Origin: Kudoa neothunni
Taxonomy: Eukaryota > Cnidaria
DNA length: 64,000 bases
Assembly (NCBI GenBank): GCA_964304625.1
Contig: OZ199838.1
Location: 13,516,001-13,580,000 of the forward strand
Direction of reading: 5' to 3'
In this document: positions 1 to 14,047 of the stretch, in pieces
Position numbering within the stretch: the first letter of the stretch is position 1
Layout: each line of letters opens with the position of its first letter
The notes under the pieces: generated by a model
Told to the model about the DNA's origin: nothing
The model's database searches: none
The model's input: the letters and a program-made list of their open reading frames with translations, nothing else
Program-made: the position numbers and the translations under genes

Positions 1-188
1 GGATTTGAAGAAATTAGGTTGCCAGCATGACTAGAATCCAAATTGTTGTGAACATTTTTCACCAATTCCGAATAGAATGGCCCCGAGCATTTAACAGCAG
101 AATAATTGTTTTCTGTACAAAAATTCTTTACAAGATTGGTTACACTTCGCTGAATCTGGGACTCTTTGTTGTTAGCATTGTCACTCAT
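1..188 (-). CDS. First coding exon of an unrecognised gene, cut by the window edge
   Basis: Reading leftward from an ATG at 188-186 there are about 62 codons with no stop up to the first base. The peptide begins MSDNANNKESQIQRSV and contains VKNFCTENNYSAVKC. Base composition is clearly less AT-rich than the flanks (186 bp at about 40% GC), which supports coding. An upstream in-register ATG at 193 hits a stop at once, so 188 is the better start. The rest of the gene lies outside the window. I do not recognise the family and no domain is visible in this stretch. Confidence 0.5.
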   Translation of the reverse strand, partial: MSDNANNKESQIQRSVTNLVKNFCTENNYSAVKCSGPFYSELVKNVHNNLDSSHAGNLISSN

Positions 189-1345
189 CTCATTTTCTTG
201 TATTAAAATATCACAAAGGTTACTGTGTTAAACAATGAATATACTTAATTGAAGTGCGTTTGGCCAAACTGTGAGTGCTATCAGCACCAACCATACTCTC
301 CCTATCACCATTTCAAGCTATAATACGATTTATATTGTATGTTACCACCTTAAAATTTTATAATAATACTGGCATGATATCGTCACGTCAACGTTCCACT
401 GTCATGAAAGATTTACCTTTTTATGATTGAAAAGGTCAACCCTAATTGTCCATCCAATGTATGCTTGGGAGACTAACGAATTCACGTACCCACTTTAATG
501 AATACACGAACCTAACCACAGCAGGTAAAACTAATATACTCTCGGCGGCTTAACTTTTTATTTGGTTCATAATCTACTTATGGTAATGAATTGTGTTTTA
601 AGATACACAACCTCAATTGATGCTCAACCGTCATACAACTTGAATAAAATATTGGATTGATAGGAATAGAGGAGTGACATATTACCACAATCAAATTATT
701 GTTTCAGGTTCGATAGAAACTACTTGCTATACATAGAATCAAGAAATAAATTACCACTCATTTTCTCACTTATCAGAGTTACCACCATAGAACTTAAATA
801 TCGAACGATGGAACATAAATAATCAACTAATCGGTACCTATTATTACAATAAATATAATTGAGGAGAGACTCAGTAATACGTCCAATATATTCTATCATG
901 GTGATAATATAGCGCACAATAGTATAAATATTAATATTATTTATTGTATTGTATTGTATTGATATTATTCTCAGCCGACATATTCTATTTAATATTTCGA
1001 AGTAACCAAAAGGTTAAGCTGATCAGTTTATTTTCAGCTTTGGATTAGATTTAAGGGGAATATGCAAATTCCATTGAATATTTTAATGTACAGTGAGCCA
1101 GGTACTAATGGGATTTTTTGTGGTAGTTTCACCTGTAACATCTATAATTTAACTAAGAAATAAAATAAGTAAATCGCGCTGCAGCCCGTCATCCTCGTGT
1201 ATCTCTAATTTGGACTGCGGCAAACTGTTCTATAACCTAATCCATCGAATATAAAATGTGATCTAGTCATGAATTATAAACCATGATTGATAAATCGCAT
1301 GATCCCTTTACTTAATTATAATTATATGAATCACAACATGTATAT
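189..1345. other. Gene-free AT-rich spacer
   Basis: I see no supported gene here. The stretch lies upstream of the edge gene and will contain its promoter. A short GC-richer patch near 1180-1240 resembles a worn hAT-like transposon end but cannot be bounded. Confidence 0.5.
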
Positions 1346-3318
1346 TTAACCTTCCCAGCGCTTGAAAATCGATTTTACACATTCCTTCTTTTGGGGTCCA
1401 ATGAACCCCACATTTTTTTAACTTGAATTATGGGGAAAAATATTATAAGTAATGTACTCAAGTATGAGAGAAAACTATCGATAAAATATTGAAAAATGTT
1501 ACAATTATAACACCAGCGGTTGTTAACGACCATTGCCGAAACATATAAAAAGTTAAATTATGCATCTAATTTAATGGATTTTAATAAAAATAAATATTAT
1601 CCCAAATTAATGAAATCTTGAAAATTATTTCATTTAAAAGTAATTTCTTAATAATCACGCCCAATAAAACCCGCAATACATATTATTTCAAAATAGATAA
1701 AGTGCGAGTTATTTGTATTATTTTAGTTTTTAATGTTACAACGTATCACACAAACAACTTTGAATTGCTTTTATTACAGTTGGTTCTACAAGCATACAAA
1801 AAATTCCCCGCTTTCTTGCCTTGAGATCTTGAACAATAACAGCATCACTCGTGACAAAGTAATTCGAGTGATTATAATTTAGATTTGAGAATTAACATAT
1901 AGACAAGGATTCCAATATAAGCCAATAACTGTTGGTTTGCCATATCTTTAGATAATGCCGACAATTATAATTGTTAAACGTGTTAATATTTGAAATGGCA
2001 GTGGAGAAAAGACTCACCATAAAATATGAGGAATGCATCAGCTAAAGAGTTTATTCTGCTTAAAGATTAGGAATATGAACCTTGAGATTTTGAAAAATAT
2101 TTCGTTTAGATTTTTTAACTATTTTAAGTTTCTCAGAAAATCAATTAACACCATCCCTATCTTTGTACATATTTCGACAGCATTTATTACATTCAGAAAC
2201 ATTAGAATGGCGTTAATAACCAAGATGTCGAAAGATATCATAAAATTCTTTTATATCGAATTCAATTTTATTCAAAATATTACACCAAAATCCGTTTACG
2301 ACAGCATTTCACTAGCCGGTTATGATCGGTGTTTGGCGTATGCATGGTTTTTCAAATTATCTCTACTTGCTCTCGGTAAAATTTTATTTAATTGTCAAAA
2401 TTGTTGTAAATTATTTTTCTTCATCGTTTAGTAGGAAAAAAATGTGGGGTCAATTGGACCCCAAAAGAAGGAATGTGTAAGTATTTTGATTATTTTGTGA
2501 CCTGAGTGTACAAATTAAAATATTCTGTGATATTTTAATAGAAGTCATATTTGTAGGAGAATAGATATGATCTTAAATTCACCGATATAATATAAGATTC
2601 TCTAAAATTGATTCAAACATCCATTGGGGTCCAATGGACCCCAAAGACGCTCGGAAGGTTAAGACATTGTTGCGAAAATCATTCGACCTTTTTTTCTCAA
2701 ATTGCTCAAAAATTAAATAACTGTGTGTACAATGGAATTTTATTGTTTTCCTATTTTAGATGTTATGTATTCTTTTTGCTTGGAACCATTAAATCCGCTT
2801 GGAATTCTTAGTCTTATTAACCGCTATACGCCTCTCTAAAGTGATTTAATCTAATTCCAAAATTAATCGTCGAACATAGAATTGTAGGCAGTGTTGTATA
2901 AGGTCAATATGCGTCGGTGAAAATTATGAAAAATATTAATTAGGAAAATAATTTATCACTAACGATTATGGTTGGACTTAAGTTAAGTGTTTTTAGTCAA
3001 AAAAAATGTTATAATAATTTTAAACTCTCAATAATTAAGTAGTCTCAGCTAATTCGTTATAACAAGGCCTAAGATACGAGAAACGTAGACGGTGTCAGAT
3101 AATTCGCATGACTTCGGGGTTTTTCGTATGCAAATGTTGAAACTCTTAATAGAAATAAAACAGAAATCTGTCTATAAATTTTTATTTAATTTCCCCCAAT
3201 GTTTGCGTAATTATTTATTGCATTCAATTTTGCAATAAAAATCTGGGATAAATTTGACCCCCAAAAGCACCAAGTATATTGTATATTGTAGTCGATTTTA
3301 AGGCGCTCGGAAGGTTAA
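1346..3318. repeat. TTAA-ended piggyBac-type non-autonomous element(s), compound
   Basis: The left end (1346) reads TTAACCTTCCCAGCGCTTGA. The right end (3318), read on the other strand, begins TTAACCTTCCGAGCGCCTTA. Both continue into an AAAATCGA block and then a GGGGTC-type palindrome. TTAA target duplications and CCTTCC tips are the piggyBac signature. A second right-type end ending in TTAA lies at 2659-2662, and an extra internal inverted copy of the GGGGTCC motif lies at 2442-2478. The block therefore looks like one element inside or beside another of the same family. No transposase frame survives; the long frame at 2033-2431 shows no family likeness. Confidence 0.55.
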
Positions 3319-4806
3319 TAGCTTAAATGACTTATAAGGTAGAACTGCACTTTATAAAACGATAAAATAACGACATAACAAAAAGTGCGCAATAACCGTT
3401 GTTGACTGAACAATGACCAAGCACACGGCTTTATGTGAAGTTTCTATCATCGAAAAATAACCACTAAACTCAATCTTACCATTAGCTAAATTTTAAAGGA
3501 TCATTACGCTATAAATTATTACTAATTGTTTTGACAACTAAAAATATTTAATAGTAATAAAATTGCGATAATAAAGTTATAAGCGGTGTATAGAACAAGA
3601 AAAGTTGAGAAAGATACCCAATTCACAAAAAATTCTAAAAATAAAATTTTAAATATACCAAATTAATTCAATTTAATTTAAATGAAGTCTAAGATTGCGA
3701 ATAGATTTTTGACGATGATAATGAGACAACATGTGAGGGTCAAAATCATGCGGATTTATTGTCCACAAATGGTCAATCTGATGTTATCAAATCAATTATT
3801 ATACAAGTCAAAATTTTAATCAAACAAATAAAAAATATCATGAATGTTAAAACGGAAACTTTCACTCTAAGAAACTCCACCTGGATTATTTAATTTACAT
3901 CCCATAATGGATAGAATTAACAGAATATCCATAGACAGATTTCAACACACAAATATCATCAGATTTTTTGTAAAAATTTAAGAACTCTTCCTTGATTGAA
4001 CTAAATTTTATCTGTTTTTAAACAAAGTTTGTTTGTACGAATAATCATCAAATGTAAGCACACGAAAATCGTAATCCAGATAGTGATGCACACTCATAAA
4101 ACTGGATATTGCGTAAAAACTTTATGGCAGGGGTCACCAAAGTACGACCCCAATGTCCCGCTAACATTCAAGTGTGCGCGCTAATTTGTATTGACTTACT
4201 TGAAGGCTACCAATACATTATTTTAGTAGATGAATGTTGGTTAAAAATCATCATTTAATTCCCTTATTATTTTTATTTTATCTTAATCGAAAAAAAGAGA
4301 AAATCGACACATTAATATAGCAACATTATGAATGTAAAACGTACAAATCTATAAGACACGTTTTAATATTTATTTGATATCTATGCTTCTAATAGTTTAA
4401 AATTCTTAATTATTTAAAGTTAATAAATTACATTGATTAGCTCTACTTTTTAATCTGATTGGGTTAAATTGGTTTGATACTAGAAATTTAAAATGACGGG
4501 GCAATAATCATTGTTCCTTAGATATTTTCTAGCATTACATCGAGTATTTTACAAAATTATGTACTTATCTCCAAATGGTGGTTATTAAAGAAATAATAAA
4601 AAAATCGTGATTCTTAATTACAACCATATACATAACAAACTTCCCCCTTTTTTAAACTATACAGTAGACAATGAATAGTTCGTAATCCCATTGGGGTCTC
4701 AAAATTGAACTATATTAAATCCTGCCTCAGGAACCAATTTCCTGTTTCACATTCAAATACAAATTCGATATTTTTTTATATTTATATTATCTTCGTTTTA
4801 TTTTTA
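3319..4806. other. AT-rich spacer with one hAT-like transposon end
   Basis: No gene is supported. At 4127 there is a hAT-like tip (CAGGGGTCACCAAAGTACGA) whose partner end I could not find. Confidence 0.4.
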
Positions 4807-6089
4807 TACCGGGTTTTGCATCCAAAGTCGAACTATTTGATAATCAATGTCGAACTTCAAACATTCTAAATGACCTTTTTTTGGTCACGAATTGAACTTT
4901 TGAGACGAGTTGTACCGAATTGTTCTCACGTTTGTTAGAATGTCAAAGCAGCAGTCATTCGAATAGGAACCGCGAGAGAATGATAGATTTAGTTGTAAAT
5001 AAAGGTAAGAGCCAGCGAGAAGTTGCTGAATCTTTTGGCATTCCCAAATCAACTCTTTGTGGAATAATCAAAGACTGTAGAAGTTCACAAAAAATCCATA
5101 AAGTACCTAAGGGAGGTTGTAGAAATATTTCTCTTACTTCAGAAGTGAAGAACAACTTGATAAAATTAATAGAGGATGACTGTACCATCACTTTACAATC
5201 GATGATTGACAAGCTTAACCTGACCGTCCATCTTACTACGGTTTGGAGATGGTTAAAATCAATGAACATGACATTCAAACTTGCGAGACCTATTCCACAA
5301 AGTAGAAATTGAGAAGAGAGTGTGCAGAGTGATATTCAAGCATCTCCATTGATCGGAGATACAATAACGTAATATTTGTGGACGTAAGTCCTTTTACTCC
5401 GCATATATTGAGGAATCATGGGAAAGCGCTGAGGGACCAGACTCCTAATCCTGTAATTAGGAACAGTAGAGAGATAACATCATCATGATATTAGCTGTAA
5501 GTGCTACCAATATGGAGCATTGTGAGGCAGGTTTTAGTAACGTTAATCATGAAATATTCCAAGGATTTTTGACAAAATTGAATGAGATTTTAGGAAGTGA
5601 CGATTTCACGATCGTCATTGATAATGTTCGCTTTCATCATACCAGTATGGAATTTTATGATGAATATGATTATGAAGTAGTTTACTTGCTAAGTTATAGC
5701 CCTTTCTTAAATCCCTGTGAGGAAGTTTTTTCCCAAATAAAATGAAAATTTCGGCGCGACGGCCCTATAAGAGGAAGGGATGATCTCCTCAATAGGATGA
5801 AAGAAGTCTCTAATTCTGTATCTTCCAACAATTTGAAGAATTATTATCAACATGCGGAAACTTTCCTCGGAAAATGTCATGCATTCCTCGATAATGAAAG
5901 AAATTAACTGAAACGTAACATAACAATCTATCGAGTACTTTTTGCTTTAGTTGCGTTACGTACTCTCTTCCATTGCATTAACTAAGTTCTAATAGACCTT
6001 AACAATAAATCTAATATTTTTAATTTCTATTTTTTAATGACTTTTAATTTGGTCATCAAATAGTTCGACTTTGGATGTAAAATCCGGTA
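4807..6089 (+). mobile_element. Dead Tc1/IS630-type DNA transposon (DD32E)
   Basis: Terminal inverted repeats of about 30 bp begin CCGGGTTTTGCATCC on the left and CCGGATTTTACATCC on the right. Both carry the same GTCGAACTATTTGA block and are flanked by TA, as for the Tc1/mariner superfamily. The N-terminal helix-turn-helix part of the transposase is open at 4920-5312 (REVAESFGIPKSTL). The DDE part is at 5485-5745, with a second aspartate in VIDNVRFHH and a glutamate in FLNPCEEVF, 32 residues apart. The first aspartate lies around 5380 (FVDVSPF) in another frame. A TGA where most relatives have tryptophan (5743-5745) separates the glutamate from a further 50 in-frame codons. The element is therefore inactive. 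Confidence 0.8.
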
Positions 6090-6399
6090 ATTGCTTTTCC
6101 AACAAAACTAAATCCAACCTTTGAAGCTTGTGAAAACCAAAAATTAGACCAACCAATTAAAAACTTTGGTGATCTTTGTTTATGGCGTGGTTTTTGCTGG
6201 CCGAAAAACCCATGCAACAACCAATCTCGACCGCATCTGCATAACGCGCACGCACGTAACTCGATATTGCGTATTAATTTTGTATTGCGTAGTAAGTTGG
6301 CGGTCCCAATTTACTACATAATACCGATGCGCGGCTGTATTCCTCATGTAAACGTAATAACGAAATTTCAAGAAAATTTCTTCAAATAAGCTGTAACTA
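6090..6399. other. Short GC-richer spacer, possible old repeat fragment
   Basis: Bases 6180-6371 are markedly GC-richer than their surroundings and open in one minus-strand frame of about 60 codons. The peptide has no visible family. I read it as part of a dispersed repeat rather than a gene. Confidence 0.3.
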
Positions 6400-7558
6400 T
6401 TAACCCTAGAAAGCTCAGTGGGTCCCTGTTTGGTCCAAGTATAAATTGATCAAATAAAGTCTCATTATTCTCGTATAGAGTTCTTTTATAGTTTATTTAA
6501 CTAAAAATGAGAAATTCTATTTTATGCAATAATTTCAGGAATCTATAAATTAAATTTATCCTTAGAGAGTGATATTTGTAATATTTAGCAATTCATCGAA
6601 TTTTTTAATTCTTTACCATAAATTAAAATTAATCTAATAGAAACAAAACTTTAATACATTTAATACTTTTTATTCAAATCATAATATACGATCTTGATAA
6701 GGGGATCTAAATAAACACGATGTAATGTTGGTTGTCGAGTGTTTAAAAAGGAGATTAAGTTTTATGCATACAAGATTAGTTATTATCATAATTGTTCGAG
6801 TAATAACGTAGACTACAAACAAATAATTTTTAGAACAATTCAACATAATTTAATAAAATCCACGACGACGTATTATTTACGCAGTAAGGCCATAAAGTTG
6901 TTTCCATGGAATCATGGTCGTCGTCCAACTACAGGCCATCATCTTTGTCGCTCTACAACTTCTGTATATTATGATCATATTCTTTGAAATATGATTCTAT
7001 AATATGCTGCAGAAAACCTCACTTTTAAAATAATAAAAACAATCCGCAAATGTCTGAACGATACATGATATAAAGGTTATTGTGGATGCTACAGATTCAA
7101 AGCTGAAATATGTTTTGGGATGGAAGGTATCGAAGTCAAGCGTATTATTCCCAACCATTGCAAATCTCGTGGTGTATAAAACTTAATCTCCTTTTTAAAC
7201 ACTCGACAACCAACATTACATCGTGTTTATTTAGATCCCCTTATCAAGATCGTATATTATGATTTGAATAAAAAGTATTAAATGTATTAAAGTTTTGTTT
7301 CTATTAGATTAATTTTAATTTATGGTAAAGAATTAAAAAATTCGATGAATTGCTAAATATTACAAATATCACTCTCTAAGGATAAATTTAATTTATAGAT
7401 TCCTGAAATTATTGCATAAAATAGAATTTCTCATTTTTAGTTAAATAAACTATAAAAGAACTCTATACGAGAATAATGAGACTTTATTTGATCAATTTAT
7501 ACTTGGACCAAACAGGGACCCACTGAGTAACTATTTTTGGTGAGCTTTCTAGGGTTAA
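6400..7558. mobile_element. TTAA-flanked foldback element with ~365 bp inverted arms
   Basis: Left arm 6400-6765 and right arm 7176-7558 are reverse complements with almost no differences. They enclose a central segment of about 410 bp. Both ends start TTAACCCTAGAAAGCTCA, and TTAA is the piggyBac target. The right arm carries about 15 extra bases just inside its tip (roughly 7526-7540) that the left arm lacks. No transposase is encoded: the frame at 6739-6987 crosses the arm border and looks fortuitous. It is best read as a non-autonomous piggyBac-type foldback element. The arm similarity implies a young insertion or ongoing arm conversion. Confidence 0.75.
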
Positions 7559-8038
7559 GCAGTTGATACCAATAGCAATAATCATCGCCAACAAAATTCA
7601 TTTAACCTCATTCTTATCTTTTATTCAACACCGCTAAAATATCACAGGAATAAACACGCTGATGAACTTAAACGCCAGCGCAATTTTTCAGTTTAATGGA
7701 AACAAAAAATCACTCATCCAATAAGAAAAATATAAAAATTATTCAAGGAATAAACATAATTCCAACTACAATGAGGTCGATAAAAAAAGTGGCCTTAACA
7801 TTCATTAATATTCCTTGACAATGTTGGTTAAGAAACGTGGTGAATGATAAATCAAAGACACGAGTATGTCCTGATTGAATGAGCACATAGAATCAATCAG
7901 TCGGAAAAATTCTAAAATTTATCCCAACGTTATAACAACTCACAAAAAAAACGAATATATACTAGCTCAATAACGTCCGAATTCATTTGATTATCGTCAA
8001 AGTCATCGGAGTTTGTTTGATCAGTTGTCCTAATTATT
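7559..8038. other. Spacer downstream of Myt1
   Basis: No gene is supported. It lies just 3' of the Myt1 stop codon and will include that gene's 3' untranslated region. Confidence 0.4.
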
Positions 8039-10048
<2,010 letters not shown>

Positions 10049-11305
10049 CTTTTGAAAAGTAAAACCTCAAATATAAATAGATTCTTCAATTTAACCGTGG
10101 ACCGAAAATTTAAATGTTGTCAATGACAATCAGTTTCTACTGGCGGTAAGACTCTGTGACCTGGCGGCGCTTCTGAAAGGCATGCGCAATTTTCGTCAAT
10201 CACTATAATGCGATTATCAATTTAAATTCAAATTCAAACTCTAACATATAAGCTACATGTGTTAAATCTATCGCATACAATTTTGCATAATATTTACTTG
10301 TGTTTTGGTATGATAAAATGATATTAGAATGAGTCTGTTGTTATTTTTAGTTTGTGTTAATCTCATAGTATAAGCCGATTTAAAAACTTATCAAATTTGT
10401 CATGACATATAGCCGATTAAAGCTTAGTTTTATCAGTATTCTCCATTGATATTGTAATGCTTACTCACTGTTTATATTTTTCATGATGACTATTGCTATG
10501 GTGTATGTCTACCTTGCAGTGTGTTCCACCTCAAACCTAATCCATTTAATTGCCGCATTAAACATTAATACTTTAAGTGCATCGGCTGTGAGGGTGTCAT
10601 ACTATATTCCCATGATATTTTTCTCCCTATATAATTGATTTTTTATCGTTTCCCAAGATAGAACATCTTGTGTATATATAGTTACATTGGTCTAATGTGA
10701 GAATTCGGACAAAACTTTTCAATAATTGATATTGTTTAAAGCTTTTGGTTTACCGCAACTATCATAAAATTTACTGTATTTTATTTTATGTGATAAACTA
10801 TCATTTTATATCATATCAAGTAAGTTTCCCACGCATAATTTTTTTATTAAACTTCTTCATATTAATTGCCATGTTGGATTATGATTATCCAGTGGGTGTA
10901 ATACGTAATACCGGTGAAATAACGAACAATCAGTGAGGCGGATGACGAGAAAATCGTCAAGTTTACTAACAAGTTGATTAAACAAAGGACACCGTTGTTT
11001 GAATATACATCGCACTCATTTCATCTCACCAACTTTTGTCATTATCGTTGTTTATCATCCTCACAAAGCTACAGATTCCGACAATTATAACCTTGATATC
11101 ATCATTCGGTTTTATTGTGTTCTAACAAACCGTTTATCAAGAGCGGCTTGTTTGATATTATAATTTCAACAACAATTGTCATAATTTTTTTAAATATTGA
11201 TAAGCAACCAATATTGGATTAGTAGTTTTCGGTAGTGGACCTATGCTAATAAAATATATCAATGAACTCATTTTATCGTTATCGTTAAAAATGGGAGTTT
11301 TGGAA
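10049..11305. other. Myt1 5' region and AT-rich spacer
   Basis: The first 150 bp upstream of the Myt1 ATG contain GC-rich blocks (around 10140-10190, including a GGCGGCGC core) that could be its promoter. I did not find a TATA box in a clear position. Apart from the weak small gene at 10871-11090, nothing else is supported. Confidence 0.35.
10871..11090 (+). CDS. Possible small two-exon gene, unrecognised
   Basis: Exon 10871-10932 (starting MLDYDYPVGVIRNTGE) can be spliced over a 55 bp intron to 10988-11090, giving 54 codons and a stop in register. The intron contains TTTACTAAC, a strong branch-point-like sequence, before its AG. Codon content is less AT-rich than the flanks. No domain or relative is visible. 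It may be a small gene, two exons of a larger one, or chance. Confidence 0.25.
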
Positions 11306-11810
11306 TACAGTCGAGCCTCGGTAGCTGGAAACCGGAAGAACTATTTAATCATATTTCCGGATAGAACTACCATCCATCATCGTACGACTTATACAGTATA
11401 GCATATATACCAATGCAATATTTAAAACAAAAATATTTCTAGGTTATTTATTAATAAATTTTTCTTTTAAAACCTAAGTTGAACATCCAGTTCCTATATA
11501 AATTTGTGCTATATCTGAACGTATGCCTTTATGTATATTAAACATAAATTAATTACCAATTATTTAAAAAAGCAGATTACTCCCCTGTAGACGTGTAAAA
11601 ATTGCCATTATGGAATGGTATACTCGTTTTTCTTTAAGTCTCCATATTCTTAGTTAATAGATATGCCAACATTTTTAATTTAAATGTCAGAAGTTAAAAT
11701 ATTTTATTTAATAAATAGTAAACAATCCTTTAAGTAAAAATTTTTAAAAACCACTTAAGCACAAAACATTGTTTATGTTCGATTAACCGGATAATCGAGG
11801 TTTTATTGTA
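11306..11810. repeat. Tigger/pogo-like miniature element
   Basis: The ends TACAGTCGAGCCTCGGTAGC (left) and, on the other strand, TACAATAAAACCTCGATTAT (right) form an imperfect inverted repeat flanked by TA. This resembles pogo/Tigger tips (CAGT...CTCG...). There is no coding capacity. The same tip family recurs at 13471-14047 and 29627-29972. Confidence 0.5.
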
Positions 11811-11952
11811 CATATATTTCCTACTCGTAAATTAAGTTATAAAGTACGAATTTATATATTTAACATATTTCAGACAACGGAGGAAGACATTTTTTTATAA
11901 AACCGTGGATTTTGAGAATAAAAGACAACCATAGCTGTCAAAACCAGGCTGC

Positions 11953-12803
11953 CAGGGCTTGGGTTTTTTCCCAAGATCTTGGGATCTTTGTGGTCACCTT
12001 TGGTTCTTGGGGGTTTTTATTGAAAACCTGTAAGCATTGAATAATAACACAAATTTTTTCACTTGCGATATCAATATTTATATTTTTAGTAACGTATCCT
12101 ATTCAAATTATTTCATGCAGTGTTCAAACATGTACGATATTGAACGACAGCCTATTACAGGGATGGCCAAACCGCGACTCGCGAGCGCACGTATCATTAG
12201 GAAGTTGACGTGCGGATCTTTAAAAATTTAGACTTGACTTATGGTTGCATTTAATTTTGCTCATAAAGTTATTTGGGTACTTTGAAAGTCATAGGATCAT
12301 GCGTTTTTATTCAGTATAAATTAAAACTTTTAGACAAAATGTAAATATAACAACAAACCCCCAAATTTAATTTTTATCCCTAATGATTCCTTGAAATTTG
12401 AAGGTCATCAAATGCGGCTTCTATTTTATGCAAGTCTGGCCATCGTTGGCCAATTAGATTAAAGTGATACGTTTACGTAATTACTCAGTAAACATTGTCG
12501 TACATTATCAGAAAATTTAACCGTTATTTTAAAATATATCTCGAATTATGAAATAATCAATTGTGAGTATATTAATCTATATTAGAAATGAAGTAAGAGT
12601 GAGTGTTCGCGCCAAAAAACTGTAATAATACGACGATAAATTTCAATCTAATATCTGAAGACGTAATTATATAGAATCGAAAGAATATTAAAAACTTTAA
12701 TAGATACGATTCTATTTTTTTGTACTTTAAACTAGCATTTTTCTCGGCCTTAGGTGTTTTTACTTAAACTTTGGTTTTTTAGAAAACCTCACTGACAGCC
12801 CTG
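11953..12803. repeat. hAT-like miniature element, interrupted
   Basis: The left tip CAGGGCTTGGGTTTTTTCCC and the right tip (other strand, CAGGGCTGTCAGTGAGGTTT) are related and followed by pyrimidine-rich matching blocks, as in hAT elements. A second hAT-like unit sits inside it at 12158-12450. No transposase frame is present. Confidence 0.45.
12158..12450. repeat. Nested hAT-like miniature element
   Basis: It begins CAGGGATGGCCAAACCGCGA. Near 12434-12450 the reverse strand carries a matching GATGGCCAGAC block. It lies inside the element at 11953-12803 and so inserted later. It is non-coding. Confidence 0.4.
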
Positions 12804-13470
12804 ATCAAAACAATAATAAGAAAATGTGAAAAATGAAGCAATAGTACAACAGTTTATTTTTAATTTTTCACGCTATTCAAAGTATGCATAGGCATAATTA
12901 TTCCTATTATTCGCACTTGCGCAAACAAACGTCACAAAAATGCATCACGATTTATTTGCATTAAATTTATTATATTTTAAAAATTAAAACATAACTTAAA
13001 TAAATATGGTACTAACCTTAAGTGCACCGATTTTTATTATTTTAATACACTTTTATATGTGGTCACAATGGCCACCTCCAGCTACTCTTGTAACTTTTTT
13101 CCTCAGGTGTTCGAGGATTAATAAAAAATCAATATTTTTCGCGGATACAGTTTTCCATCTTATTCCACATGACATACATGAGGCTCTAGTGTCAATTAAG
13201 GATGTCTGGAATGGTGTATGTGTATCCATCGAAACAAGCAAATAATGTTTTAGAAAGACAGAATTTCAAACGATTTATATTTAAAAATGGTACAAAATTT
13301 CTGAGATGATTTCGATAAGTTATGAGATTATTAATCGAACCTTAACAAAAAAACATGATATTTCAAACAAATGTTCTCCAGACGGTATTAAATAAATTTT
13401 TTGCTCGGTTCCGGGAGGAATTGTGAACGAGCCTTTCACTTACTGTTTAAGATTCCTGCCTAAAAATCAA
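12804..13470. other. Spacer with one both-strand open stretch
   Basis: Bases 13006-13245 are open on both strands and somewhat GC-richer. Neither peptide shows a family signature, so I treat this as a probable transposon remnant rather than a gene. Confidence 0.3.
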
Positions 13471-14047
13471 ATACGATGCAACCGCCTATACTTTTAAAAT
13501 AATCCGTTCTAGAAATGTGTTCGAACTCCGAATAATTTTTTCCCATTCAAAATAATGAAAATTAGTTTAATCCGTTCCCGCTCCTCAAATAAATGATTAT
13601 TTTTATTCTTATTTGTAAAAAACAAGCATGCCTTATGTTTTATAAAAGATAACAAATAAACATTAAATATAATAATAAAAATGAAATGTAGGATGTAACG
13701 TTAGCCCCGATCTGGGATTTTAAACTGCGTTATTAGCATTATAAGGCGGTGGTGCCATACCGCTCTGCTTTCGATCGCGCATAGGTGATTAGTGGATTAC
13801 ATCCTTTGTAATCCACGTGTTACATAGGATAAATATTTTTTAGTTGTTATACGATAGATTATAATGGGTTCTTTTTCAATGACGTTCGCAAAATTTGAAT
13901 GAGCGAGTCTTCTTGTAGAATTTCTTTTCTTCCCTGTTTTTTGCCCCAATTGGATTTGTTCTGGATAAAATTTTGTAAATGTGTTCGAACTCAAAAGTGT
14001 TCCTGACTCAAAAATTATGGTCGAATTCCGAGGTTGCATTGTACAGT
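13471..14047. repeat. Tigger/pogo-like miniature element carrying an insertion
   Basis: The left end (ATACGATGCAACCGCC) and the right end (other strand TACTGTACAATGCAACCTCG) match the tip family of the elements at 11306 and 29627. The interior repeats GTTCGAACTC blocks near both ends. A 114 bp insert at 13691-13804 interrupts it. Confidence 0.45.
13691..13804. repeat. 114 bp insert with tRNA-like core
   Basis: It is bounded by GGATGTAA and its inverse TTACATCC and sits inside the Tigger-like element. On the minus strand the core holds GCTAATAACGC, which resembles an isoleucine tRNA (AAT anticodon) stem-loop. This is followed by TTTAAAATCCC, a rough polymerase III B-box-like stretch. The GC content is far above the surroundings. 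It may be a tRNA-derived SINE fragment or a folded miniature element; it does not fold as an intact tRNA. Confidence 0.3.

Noticed and set aside
2033-2431. 132-codon open frame inside the TTAA-ended repeat
   Set aside because: AT-driven composition with no motif and no likeness to piggyBac transposase on either strand.
6180-6371. GC-richer minus-strand frame
   Set aside because: No domain, no splice context; between two transposons, so probably repeat debris.
13006-13245. Frames open on both strands
   Set aside because: Neither peptide has a recognisable domain, start context or splice partner; more likely a repeat remnant.
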